In this document: in pieces, positions 1 to 9,935 of the stretch
Position numbering within the stretch: position 1 is the first letter of the stretch
Layout of the letters: every line of letters begins with the position of its first letter
Assembly (NCBI RefSeq): GCF_901709675.1
Contig: NC_051089.1
Coordinates: 18,164,008 to 18,228,007, forward strand
DNA: 64,000 nucleotides
Direction: 5' to 3'
Source of the DNA: Syngnathus acus
Taxonomy: Eukaryota; Chordata; Actinopteri; Syngnathiformes; Syngnathidae
Notes under the pieces: model-generated
Told to the model about the DNA's origin: nothing
The model's database searches: none
Seen by the model: the letters and a program-made list of their open reading frames with translations, nothing else
Translations under genes and position numbers: made by a program

Positions 1-26
1 TCCCCAGTCATGAACCTCACCGCACG

Positions 27-890
27 TCACTGGTGTGGACATGTTTTCTTGGGTGGGACGCTGGTTAGATTCTCAATCCCAGAGGATGGTCTCTTCTGAG
101 CAGTCAAAGGGCCTGCTGTCACAGTGTGTGTCACTGAGCTGCCACTGCCTGCAGATGGCCGTCCCCTCTTCGGAGTCTTGATTGTGTCCTTCAGAATGAG
201 AGAGGATGCTATCTGTGCCTGGAACAGTCTCAGGTTCAGTGTCTCTTTTGGAGAGACCCCGAGAGCCTTGCAGTCCCGCTTGTAGATGAGCCAGGTGTTG
301 ACCACAGCAAGGGTGATGGTGTGCTAGAAGATGTACATGTACCAGCGGCGAGATTTCACGGGGAACTTGTATTTGGCTGTGAATGAATCCAGCAAATCCA
401 CACCTCCCATGTATTTGTTGTAGATGCCCACGATGTGAGGCCGTTCAACTTCTATGTAGGTCTTGTTGACTTTGTCCCAGTGTTGGATCTTCTCCACAGG
501 CTCAGTTCCAGCAAAGGACGACACAAGTGTGACCGCTCGGTTGTCATACCATTTGACGGCAGAGATGTTGTGTTTCACCTCCACTCTGTGGTCAAAGGCT
601 CCTCTTCCCTTCTTCTTCAAACTCTTGTCGTCTTCAAGGTTGCAGTTGGGTAGGCGCACCTGCCTGGCTGTTCCGACATAATGTATTCCGCGATCAAGGA
701 GCTTCTCTACCAGTGGAACAGGGGTGAAGAAGTTGTCTGCATAGACCTTGTAGTTGTGACCTTCTGGCAGTGTTGAAGCTAGCTTTGTCACAACATCACC
801 AGAAAAGCCAAGTTCTGATTTGGCTCACAGTCCATTGTTGCTTTCTTGGTAGATATCAAAGTCACACATCACGCCACAGGCTCCAGTAGG
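27..890 (-). pseudogene. piggyBac-type transposase fragment
   Basis: The minus strand encodes the C-terminal half of a DDE transposase of the piggyBac family (DDE_Tnp_1_7). Seen: ADNFFTPVPLVEKLLDRG followed by a GTAR motif, and further on YNKYMGGVDLLDS and KSRRWY, which are family hallmarks around the last catalytic Asp. Two in-frame stops (near 828 and 322) break the frame, so the pieces at 324-791 and 27-305 are one former protein. The N-terminal DNA-binding part and first catalytic Asp are not found to the right; the coding similarity stops near 890. The C-terminal Cys-rich end would lie left of the window. A domesticated PGBD gene is unlikely because of the stops. The family call is strong; an inactive copy is inferred. 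Confidence 0.85.
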
Positions 891-909
891 AAAAAATAAT
901 TACAAGTCG

Positions 910-987
910 AACAATTAACAATAATTCCACTCACCAACAATTAACAATAATTCCACTCACCAACAATTAACAATAATTCCACCCACC
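910..987. repeat. 26-bp tandem repeat, three units
   Basis: Three adjacent 26-bp units (910-935, 936-961, 962-987) built on aacaattaacaataattcca; the last differs by one base. AT-rich, noncoding, directly after the piggyBac remnant. Confidence 0.9.
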
Positions 988-1004
988 AATCTCAGAGCAA
1001 AAGA

Positions 1005-1555
1005 GGAGACAAAAGGTCTATAATGCTATTTGGTGGAAAAGGTCAAGTGATCAGTTCTCCTTTGTTCCAAAATCCGAATTCTGTTTGAATAGATATGCGG
1101 CCTTCAGGAGGAGGACCACGCCTTGAAAATGGCATCTCTCTTCTCTGCTGGCCCAAAGTCCTCTCTCCATGCATATCGATAAGCTTAAAATTTGACAAAG
1201 TCCAATTCGAAGACTCCAGAAATTCCAATCTCAAAAAGGATGAAAAATCCACCTTCGTCTAAAGGCGTTCTTGGCTCCGGGCACGCAGTGCCAGCATACT
1301 GGCGAGAGAGAACAAGTTTCCTGTCCGGAACCAAGCTTTTATAGGCTCGTCCGCTCCACCTCATAGGAATATGTAGATGAAAGGTCAAAACCCCTGCACT
1401 AGGTCATAGGTATATCTCGGTGAGAGGTCAGAATCCCTACACCAGGTCATAGGAATATCTAGGTGAAAGGTCAGAATCCCTGCACCAGGTCATGGGAATA
1501 TCTAGGTAAATATCTGGCCGATTCCACCAGGATAGCAAACAACCTCTTTTGTCTC
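1005..1555 (-). mobile_element. LTR-like or promoter-like repeat, unclassified
   Basis: The two ends carry near-inverted motifs (gaggagacaaaagg at about 1005 and cctcttttgtctcccc at about 1540). On the minus strand a TATAAAAG box (1336-1343) lies downstream of a 43-bp tandem repeat block, a layout like a retroviral U3 with enhancer repeats. No AATAAA signal or coding region was recognised, so it could equally be a TIR element. Class uncertain. Confidence 0.35.
1358..1520. repeat. 43-bp tandem repeat, about four units
   Basis: Units begin at about 1358, 1401, 1444 and 1487, each with aggtcataggaatatct followed by aggtcagaatccct. They differ by a few bases. They sit just upstream (minus strand sense) of a TATAAAAG box. 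Confidence 0.85.
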
Positions 1556-2109
1556 CCCACAACTTTATACATTCATGTATCGATGGAACAACAATGTTAA
1601 ATACATGTTGGATATCGATTTAAACATTGCAACATCAAAATAGCATGTTTTCACAATAGTCAATTTAACAGATCATCCTCATTAGCCATAATAATGGGTT
1701 CTTCTAACTTTAATATATACTATAATGATATTGCTCAAGCTGTTACAGATTAAAATTATGGCAAAGCAAAATCATATTCCAAAGTTGTGTGTGGCTACAT
1801 GTTTGAACAGGTCGTGTCCTCCCAACTGCTAACAATTTAATTTATTAGATTTGTTAGTTTCCATCAGGTCACCCCTATGTCGAGCTTTGTCACAATCACC
1901 TGGTGAAATTTTTGAATTACAATAGAGGTTGACTAGATCAATCAGTCACCTCCTTTATCAGTTTATCAAAAGTTAATTTTAAGGAACTAACTTCTAAGTA
2001 ACTTTTACTAGGCCCTCAACAGGTCACCTCTACGTCAAGCTTTAGCACCATCTCCTGGTGAAATTTGGAGTTACTGCATGTTTTAGGATAGCCAATGTGC
2101 CTGGGCTAA
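1556..2109. other. noncoding stretch with a duplicated 46-bp motif
   Basis: No coding signal seen. A 46-bp motif starting aggtcaccyctaygtc and ending cctggtgaaattt occurs twice in direct orientation (1866-1911 and 2021-2066), about 155 bp apart, so the segment may be a degraded repeat. Confidence 0.5.
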
Positions 2110-2583
2110 ATCCGATACTCGATCATACACCATCTTGTACCATCATGCCACTTGACACCATGCATCGGAGGGACTTGCCCAGCTCCTGGTTCAGGCGCTT
2201 CGCTTGCCCGTTGGATTGCGGGTGAAACCCCGAGGAGAGGCTGGCTGTGGCGCCAAGGAGACGACAGAATTCTGCCCAGAAGGCGGAGGCGAATTGTTAG
2301 CCTCGGTCCGACACGTTGTCCTGTGGGAGACCGTGGTGACGAAAAATCTCCTGCAACATAATGGCCGCCGTTTGCTTCGCCGACGGGAGCTTAGGCAGGG
2401 GAATAAAATGGGCCATCTTGCTAAAGCGGTCCACAACCGTAAGAACCGCCGTGTTCCCCTCCGAGGGCGGAAGACCCGTGACAAAGTCTATCGACAAGTG
2501 GGACCAGGGGCACCGGGGAACGGGCAAAGGTTGGAGCAACCCAGCCGGAAGACGATTAGACGCCTTGCAGCGGTTACAGATGG
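2110..2583 (-). pseudogene. Gypsy integrase catalytic core, 3' fragment
   Basis: Minus-strand frame 2297-2590 contains [20 protein letters not shown], the first catalytic Asp region of a Gypsy integrase, then SDRG with the second Asp. A frameshift near 2297 moves the remainder (a HPQSNGQ-like region with the third acidic residue) into another frame. The fragment stops near 2110. Its upstream half, with the zinc-binding Cys residues, is at 12008-12424; the two were contiguous before the retrovirus inserted at 2584. Confidence 0.88.
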
Positions 2584-2994
2584 TGTTAGGATTGATAGAT
2601 TAGTTTGATCCTATGATTATGTTGGAATGTAACCTGTAACAATTGACCAAACTTGTCCTGTCTTAACAAAGTAGTAAAACAAAGTGCTAAGATCCCTTGA
2701 ACTGATTGACCAGCTGCAGAGGAAGCAATCAAAGTTGATCTGTTTACACAACATCGTAAAACAGCCCCTGCTCTGATTTGACCAGAGGCCAGGGGTTCAC
2801 CCCCACCCTGTCCACTCTCACCCCCACCCTGCTTCTCTCAATAAATATGCTCTTGCAAGAGGCCTAAATCAGACTTTGTTCGAACATCGCTGTATGCACA
2901 GTGACGAACAATTTCTCCACTTGCAAGTGCTCAAACGGCATACTGTCTTCCGTGTGGTTCTTGCAAATAAGTTAGAGTGAGCACCACTCTAACA
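2584..2994 (+). repeat. 5' LTR of the endogenous retrovirus
   Basis: 411 bp, begins TGTTAGGATTG and ends CACTCTAACA (6-bp inverted termini). An AATAAA poly(A) signal lies at 2840-2845. Matches the 3' LTR once the nested element there is ignored. Confidence 0.93.
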
Positions 2995-2997
2995 TTT

Positions 2998-3015
2998 TGG
3001 TGCCGTGACCCTGAT
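2998..3015 (+). promoter_or_regulatory. Primer binding site, tRNA-His type
   Basis: TGGTGCCGTGACCCTGAT begins three bases after the LTR. It agrees with the 3' end complement of tRNA-His (TGGTGCCGTGAC core) at all but two of 18 positions, the primer type of several class I endogenous retroviruses. Confidence 0.75.
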
Positions 3016-5235
3016 TTCAACATACCCACTGCTGACCGACGGAGGACGACGTGCTGCACACTGTCGACAGGCCAGCGTCCATTAGGAGGACCTGCAAAAG
3101 AAAGACCTGGGAAGAAAATTCTTCGCTGGGCCAGCATCTTAGGTCTGCCTTCGTCTGACAACAATGGATTGACAGGATCCGGAAGTGCAATGAACCAGGG
3201 GACAAGTAAGTAAAAGCCCTAAAGTTGTGTGATTGTGATGTTAAACGCGTAAAAATAAAAGTAAGAGGACAGAAGTCCCATGGAAGGAGGGGGTGTGTTA
3301 GATTCCCCCTCTGGATGAAGTAGCACTTCTAAAGAGTACTACTTTGCGTTGGCAGGGCTGGGTAACAGGACTGTTGTCTTTCGTTCCCAGGGAAAGAGGG
3401 GGTGTTGTAGAGTCCTCCTTTTGGATGAAGCAGCTCTTTTTTTTTTAAGAGGACTTCGCGTTGGCAGGAAAAATAATAAAAAAACTAGTACACGGGTAAC
3501 AGGACTAGTGTCCTGAAGTCCGGGGAAGGAGAGGGTGATGTAGAGTCCCCCTCTGGATGAGGTATCTCTTCTAAAGAGTACTTCGCGTTGGCAGGGAAAG
3601 AAAATGTGTGTGGTTGAGTGTGACTGGTAGGATAAATTGAAAAGAGCAGTACTAGCAAAAACCCACGGCAATAACACAGGCTAGAAATTTGTTGAAAGGT
3701 CAATTTAAACCTGCATTGAGGATCCTCAAAAAAAAAAATTAGAAATTGGAAAAACTAAAAATACTAAGATTAAGATGGGAAATGAAAACCGTAAATCTCC
3801 AAATAAAGGAGCTTTTGAAGGAGATGAGAAGTACATGGCGAGTAGATTTCTTAATTGTAAGCGATATATGCCGAAGTGGAAGAAAAAGTCTGGAGTAGAA
3901 GGAAAGTTGAAAGTTAACATGTGGAAAAAGTGGTAGAAGTTTTGGAGAAGTGTGGCTGGGAAGAAAAGTAACTGAGAAAAAAAAGGAAAGAGAGGATTGA
4001 AATGTGCTAGATTTGAAAGACCTAAAGCCTCCCCCATATAACGCTAATTGTATGCCGAATGACAAATGACCAGAGATCAAATTATGTGTGCACACTAAAG
4101 TTAAAATTTGCAAATCAAGTGGTAAAGAAATGCAACTTGTTTCTAAAAGATAAATAAAGAAATACAAACTGCTTCTAAAATATAAATAGAGAATTGGAAC
4201 ATGCTGTCCTCGCGTGTGTGGGCGGGAACCAGCTCCATGATCGACTGCAAGAAATGGCCAGCCTGTGACGAATCATTGGTGCCGGCCCCCACCCTTTGCA
4301 CGCGAGAGTTGTGCATGTGTATGCCTATGTGTTAAAATGATTAAATTGGCTAAACTTTTAGTGCAAAGAAATTTGCTAGACTGTGGTCTATCCAATTTGC
4401 ACCGCAAAACAGAAACAATTTTGAAAAATAAAAAAGAGAGGAAAAGAAAGAAATCTGTTTGTGGGCAGAAACTGGTTCACACTAGTCCTCATTAGTGGCT
4501 CGCCCTGATGACAAATTCGAAAGAAAGAGAGAACATGCTTTCAGGAATTGGATGAAGCAAAATTGTGAATTTGAGACATTGCAATGCTACATTTAAGAGA
4601 AATAATGGAAAATATTAGGAAAAGGGACGTGAGTTGAGAATGATATACGAATGATGTGTGGAGAGCTTGGATAAATTGAGACCAATATGATGGAAAGACT
4701 CCTTTTTGGAGACTGTGCATGAGATGCAAATGAGCAAGAATGAATGATTGCTTGAATGAAAGGAAAATACAGGTTGAATGGTTGAAGTTGTTGGAGACCA
4801 CTATGGAAAATTAGTAGAACAACTTTGAAGAAAGAGTGATTTTGAGCAAGTTAAATGGTAAGAAAAAAAAAGTTGGTTTTGGATTGATAATTAACTAGAG
4901 AAAAAAAACTGGAGAACCAGTAACACATACAGAAGATGTGTGAACTGGGAAACTGAGTAGCGTTTTGGAAAGAAAGTCAAATTAAATGATGTTGGAATCA
5001 TATGTAGTAAAGAACACATCCTCCAAAAAAGATTGTCTTAGTGATACTGGACAAGGTGTCAGGCATGGGCGTCGCCAAACCTCAAAGGGGAGGGAGTAGG
5101 ACAGATAGTGAAAGATAATAATAATACAACACTTTACGACATATGGATTCTCTAATACATTTGGCGTCATACCATTAAGTTAAAATGTTCTCAAACTTTT
5201 CAAACTTTTGCTGTAAGCAATCGGAAGATGATTGA
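3016..5235 (+). pseudogene. Retroviral leader and gag region, decayed
   Basis: No long open frame survives. By position between the primer site and the pol remnant this should be leader, gag and protease, but I recognise no capsid or CCHC motif. It holds a degenerate threefold repeat (3285-3600) and A-rich sequence. Identity is inferred from position only. Confidence 0.4.
3285..3600. repeat. Degenerate tandem repeat, three units
   Basis: Copies at about 3285-3358, 3387-3466 and 3528-3597 share the order: G-rich block, tagattcccctctggatga-like segment, a ttctaaagagtac-like segment, then gcgttggcagg. Spacing is uneven. Located in the retroviral leader. Confidence 0.75.
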
Positions 5236-5786
5236 AAAGTGACTAAGGAAGCTATGAGGAAGTGGTGTAGCTGTTGGAAGGGCACGCGCTTATGCGCTTT
5301 CCTGACTTTTGTTCGACTGATAAGGAAATGGGCAACGCAACCATCTGCTACAGGACTTAACATCCATTTCCCCAGTCCAAATCCAACCAAGATCAAACAA
5401 TCTCCTTTAAAACAGTCGGCAATAAATGGGATAGCCCCTATCATAAATGGTCTTTGGTCAGGAAGAATCATTAGGAAGTGCTCAAACTCTTCTTGCAAAC
5501 ACTCCTATTTGCCCAGTTCAAAAGGGCAATACAATTGATTGGTGATTGACACAAGATTTGCAAAAAGCAGACAAGAACAGTCCTTGGAAGATAGCATGAT
5601 CAGAGCACTCAAACTGAAAGATGTGTCAAATGCAAATTTACTGCCGCCTGATCTTTCTTCCCCACAGGTCAACAACCGCTCCAAGCCAGGAGACTGGGAC
5701 GACATAAAGGTCGTCAAAAAGGACAAACTGGGCCAGCCACGGTGGGAGGGACCGTTCCAAGTCGCTGACTACCCCCACTGCAGTAA
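5236..5786 (+). pseudogene. Retroviral pol remnants: RT start and integrase C-terminus
   Basis: Around 5400-5550 two frames together resemble the start of a retroviral reverse transcriptase (IIRKCSNSSC followed by a PICPVQKG-like stretch). From about 5680 the frame reads KPGDW and PRWEGPFQV, the integrase C-terminal domain of gamma/epsilon-type retroviruses. The RT catalytic region, RNase H and integrase core are absent, so a large internal deletion joined the two ends of pol. It then runs into hAT transposase sequence near 5787. Confidence 0.7.
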
Positions 5787-6548
5787 AGATAAACACCGCA
5801 GTGTTGCAGCCCGGGAGATAATAAAGCGCGGAAAAGCATTCACCGACGGCGAGTACATGAAGGATTCATTCGTTAAAATATCAGAGTGCCTATTTTCGGA
5901 CTTCAAAAACAAAACCGAGATCATTCAGAAAATTAAAGACATGCCTCTGTCCGCAAAAACAGTGAAGGAAATGGTAATTTGAATGGCAAACAATATCACC
6001 GATCAGCAAATCAAGGACATCAATTCAGCTCCAGCTTTCTCAATTGCCTGTGATGGATGAGTCGTGTGACGTGACCAATATCGAACAGACAGCTCTACTA
6101 TGCAGGTACGTGAACTCTAATGGGCCGCAAGAAGAAATTGATATCACTAAAAGGCCAAACACGGGGGGAGGACATCTGCGAGGCTGTGCTGCAGTGTTTA
6201 AATGACAGAGCTACACACTGGCCACCTGATTTCAGTCACTACAGACGGCGCACCTAGTATGAGAGGGTCGCAAAAGTTTGTGACTTTACGACAGAAAGCA
6301 TTGGATCGAAATTTGCATATTGCACCATATTGCTGTGTGCGTAAACATTCCCACCGGAGTGTATGGAGGTAATGAACCTTGTCATCCATATTGTGAACAA
6401 AATAATCGCAAAAGCATTAAACCACCGCCACTTCCGTGAATTGCTAGATGAAGTTGACAGCAAATATGCCGATCTCCTGCTGCACAACAAAGTCCGCTGG
6501 CTATCCAGGGGCGACGTTTTTCGTCACTTTGTTGCTTTGTATTTGTAG
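5787..6548 (+). pseudogene. hAT transposase fragment (GTF2IRD2/ZBED-like)
   Basis: The frame reads [31 protein letters not shown] and, after stops and frameshifts, LVIHIVNKIIAKALNHRHF and NKVRWLSRGDVF. The same blocks occur in the same order in the transposase at 42053-44205. At least two stops lie between 5980 and 6360. The BED finger is missing and the C-terminal dimerisation part is cut by the nested TA element. Inactive fragment. Confidence 0.85.
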
Positions 6549-6556
6549 CCCACTTA

Positions 6557-7076
6557 CCGTTTTTTTCCATGTATAATGAGCCCCCATGTATAATACGCAC
6601 CCTAAAAATGGCATGTTGATGCTGGAAAAAAGCCTGTACCCATGTATAATACGCACCCAAATTTTGACTCCTACTTAAGTCCGTAAACGTAAAATTATTT
6701 CAGAAAAAAGATCATCTTTGGGAACAACCAGATGTTATTCTGCCGGTCAGTATCACTGCGCATGCGCTAGCAAACTCAATAGCGAAGAAATGTTTCGGAT
6801 TTGTGTAGGGTACATTGTGACAGCAAACGAGCAGGTGATCGAGCAAGCGTCTGATACGAGAGCATTGTGTTCGTATGGAGCGTGTTTGAAGTGAACAGCA
6901 GAGAAGAAAGCGCATCTGTAATGGCGGCCTCCGTATGATATCCGGATAAAAAATAAAAATAAAAAAATAAATAAAAAAATAAAATAAAATAAAATTTGTA
7001 GCCATGTATAATGCGCACCCCAGATTTTAGGACAATAAATTCGTTAAATTTTGCGCATTATACATGGGAAAAACGG
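6557..7076. mobile_element. TA-flanked TIR element, family A (520 bp)
   Basis: Begins CCGTTTTTTTCCATG and ends CATGGGAAAAACGG, inverted termini of about 20 bp, flanked by TA on both sides (6555-6556, 7077-7078). Subterminal repeats of gtataatacgcaccc follow. No transposase. TA target and termini suggest the Tc1/mariner-IS630 superfamily (inferred). Other copies: 9936-11684 and 47176-48476. Confidence 0.88.
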
Positions 7077-7830
7077 TAATTATTTTAATAGTAGGCATAC
7101 AATGCATGTATTGACAGTCTATGTTGCCTTATAAAAAGCTTTTAGATTTTTGCGGTTCCAGACAGTTTTTTTTTTTTTTTTTTGGGGTTAATATGGCTCT
7201 TTGAACATTTTGGGTTGCCGACCCCTGGTCTATGGGCTCATCTGAATAGACCGATTGACAATGTCAACCAAGGAAAAGATGATCACATGATGAGAACTTT
7301 GAGGACCCCAGTAAACCCATACGAAACCAACACTTGGTACCGGTGTGTAAAGTTCACTGTGAGATCCCACACACAGGAGGGATGCTATGTGTGATCCAAA
7401 CTCCCCCCCTTCCTCCACGCAAGTTCACCTGGAGGCCAGAGCAATGACTGTCACTGTAGCGAAATGCATGGCCTCTATGTGAGGAGTTGGATTTCAACAC
7501 TGTGCTGTCACAGTCAGTGATGCTACCCCTACCGCCCTGGACTCAGAAAGAAACCTGTGATCAAACTCTTTTGGATTAATCTCAATGTGACTGATGAAGG
7601 ACGAAAGATGCCACAAGTGGCCTGAACAAAGAGGCTACCTGGAATGGACTACACGTGTTTCACCCAAGGAAATGAGACCCACAAATGCATTGACGACGAC
7701 TGCTCTCCAGGAGGAAACTGGATGGGAGCTTTGGACATCACCGCTGAGTGCCAGGATAGGAGAGCTATTTCAAGTGGTGAGGGCGCTCCAACCAATATGG
7801 CTGCACCATCAAACGGAACATACTTCATAC

Positions 7831-8858
7831 CAGAGATGGGGACTCGAGTCACTGTGACTTGGACTCGAGTCGACTCGAGTCGCTGTTTTGATGACTTGTG
7901 ACCTGACTTGACAAAAATAAAAAAACTTGAGACTCGACTTGGACTTGGAAGTTAAAGACTCGGGACTTGACTTGACTTGAGACACGATGACTTGAATGAC
8001 TTCAGTGTTATTTAGTTTATGTTTTCAGTTTGAATATAAAATTAATAATACATTTAAAAAAGTAATATCGATACCACGGTATGAGCGCAGGCTGAGAATG
8101 GCGTTGTCATGATTGGATCGCTACCCTGTCAATCAATCAGTCGTGCCCTCTCTACCTACCTAACGTGTTTATTGGAGAATCACGCCCCTTTATATCAGAC
8201 AGCACAAATATGTCAGCGGGAGCGGTACCGCGAGGCAAAAGACGGACAGCACAGTGCAAGATATGCAACAGAAACATTTCAGACAGCCAGACGACAACTT
8301 CAAACTTTGTCCGTTTGAAGTTTATAGAGCTCTGGTGTCTCCAGATGTTACAGATGAAGCATAAAATGTTTCTAATGCTCTTTAATGTGTTTCTTCTTTC
8401 AGATTATTTTTTCATATTTGCAACTCAAATGTGTCAGACACTGTCGGCAGACGTTCATTTGTTTAGATTGAGCTGTCAATCATTGTATGAGGTAATTTCT
8501 TTTTTGTTTGATTCCATGGTGTATTTTACTGAATATCAGTAATTACAGTGCAAATCCAAATTATTGTCATATTTTTTAAACACGTAAGACACATTGGACA
8601 ATGATGGTTACTTAAAGTTACTTATATCTTGTCTTTTCACGTTACTAAGATCAGATTCTGTGGGTAAAATTGCAATAATAAGGTGACTTGACTTGGACTT
8701 GACCTATTTAAGGACTTGACTTGGACTTGACTTGACCTATTTAAGGACTTAACTTGACTTGCCCAAGAAAAAAATGACTTGGGACTTACTTGAGACTTGA
8801 AGGTTAAGACTTGAGACTCACTTGAGACTTGCACATATGTGACTTCGTCCCATCTCTG
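7831..8858 (+). mobile_element. hAT element in env with 8-bp target duplication
   Basis: Termini CAGAGATGGG and CCATCTCTG are inverted; the host octamer CTTCATAC flanks both ends (7823-7830, 8859-8866), diagnostic of hAT transposition. Both arms are made of repeated acttgactt/gactcgagtc units. The centre encodes only the N-terminal region of a transposase. A second copy lies at 22376-23245. Confidence 0.93.
8210..8330 (+). pseudogene. BED-type zinc finger fragment of hAT transposase
   Basis: From an ATG at 8210 the frame gives CKICNRNISDSQTTTSNF, the Cys pair half of a BED finger; the His pair is degraded. The copy at 22691-22854 keeps the full C2H2 pattern. The rest of the transposase is absent, so the element is non-autonomous. 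Confidence 0.7.
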
Positions 8859-9680
8859 CTTCATACAGAATGGCTGGTGTCTTTGTGGTCACAAGGTTCA
8901 TCCGATGCTGCCCGCCAACTGGACAGGAGTGTGTGCACCAGTGTGGGTAACAGACCACACCACAAGATACAACATCATCAGATGACAACGGCACACAACT
9001 CTCCTGGACGTCGACGTAGGGCTGTTGCGACCTTTGAACCACATGATCCCGTCTGGGGTACGAATGTCCCTGACAGCCCTAAAGTGTGGTCCGTCGGAGA
9101 CAAAGTCGTTCATGCGCTTTTTCCTTGAATCAGAGTTGGAAAACAATCACTCTTCATCGAGACACTGAACTATCGTTTTCAATCCTTTGTAATAATTCTC
9201 TCGCTGCAAGTCAATGATGGACAAAATAGAGAGATTCAGGCTATTAGACTGATGGTCTTGCAAAACAGGATGGTTCTGGACTTGATGACTACAGAGCAAG
9301 GTGGCGTGTGCCACATTATTGGGACTTCCTGTTGCACATACATTCCAGGCGATAACGACACGCACATCAAGGATGCCATGAACTCACTGAGGAATTTACA
9401 GCAGGCCATGTTGGAGGACAAGGTCCCACATCAATGGGATTTCTTTAATGGCTATTCTCTGGCGCCTGGTGGCAACTGCTGTTGAAACTTGTGATTCCTG
9501 TGCTTGTTGTACTGGTATTGTTGTGCTTGTTTACGACCTGTGTCATCCCATGGTTGAAGTCTGCTGTGACGAGGGTCGTATCTTCTCCCGTAGCACAGGT
9601 ACAAATACAACTTCTCAGGCATGTCGGATGTGATGACTATAATGTGCTACGAAACGTGGATTGCGATGATGCTGTTTAGC

Positions 9681-9844
9681 CAAGCTTTTTTTACAGAAAC
9701 TTGATGATTTGAACGTCGAAAATGCCTCGCACGTGATGGGTACAATGGTGTACTGTTTCTGTGTTTATTTTATTTTTATATCTTCATTATATTTTCTTGC
9801 TTATGTTTGTTGATTGGGGTGACATAATCATATGATAAACAGGA
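9681..9844 (+). other. Retroviral region between env and 3' LTR
   Basis: AT-rich noncoding sequence. A polypurine tract is expected directly before the LTR at 9845, but only a weak ataaacagga is seen. Confidence 0.4.
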
Positions 9845-9935
9845 TGTTAGGGTTGATAGATTAGTTTGATCCTATGATTATGTTGGAATGTAACCTGTAA
9901 TAATTAACCAAACTTGTCCTTTTTTTAACAAAGTA

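Larger units (their letters stand above)
5787..7227 (+). mobile_element. hAT element remnant inside the retrovirus (5' end lost)
   Basis: Transposase coding sequence starts abruptly at 5787 and the right terminus reads tgccgacccctg (end 7227), matching the right end of the large hAT at 36694-45828. No left terminus is found, so the 5' part was deleted together with most of pol. A TA-flanked element (6557-7076) is nested in it. The 3' junction is intact with env sequence following. Confidence 0.75.
7228..9680 (+). pseudogene. Retroviral env gene, interrupted
   Basis: Surface-subunit remnants lie at about 7230-7830. After a hAT element (7831-8858) the frame resumes. The transmembrane subunit at about 9160-9480 has the LQNR heptad/immunosuppressive-type region followed by a CX6CC motif (CHIIGTSCC), as in gamma-type Env. 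A hydrophobic anchor (about 9485-9550) and short tail follow in a shifted frame. Stops, frameshifts and the insertion make it non-functional. The CX6CC motif implies a covalently linked SU/TM in the ancestor (family knowledge). Confidence 0.8.

Noticed and set aside
3339-4167. Phe/Ser-rich minus-strand frames
   Set aside because: They are antisense readings of an A- and G-rich retroviral leader, with no domain.
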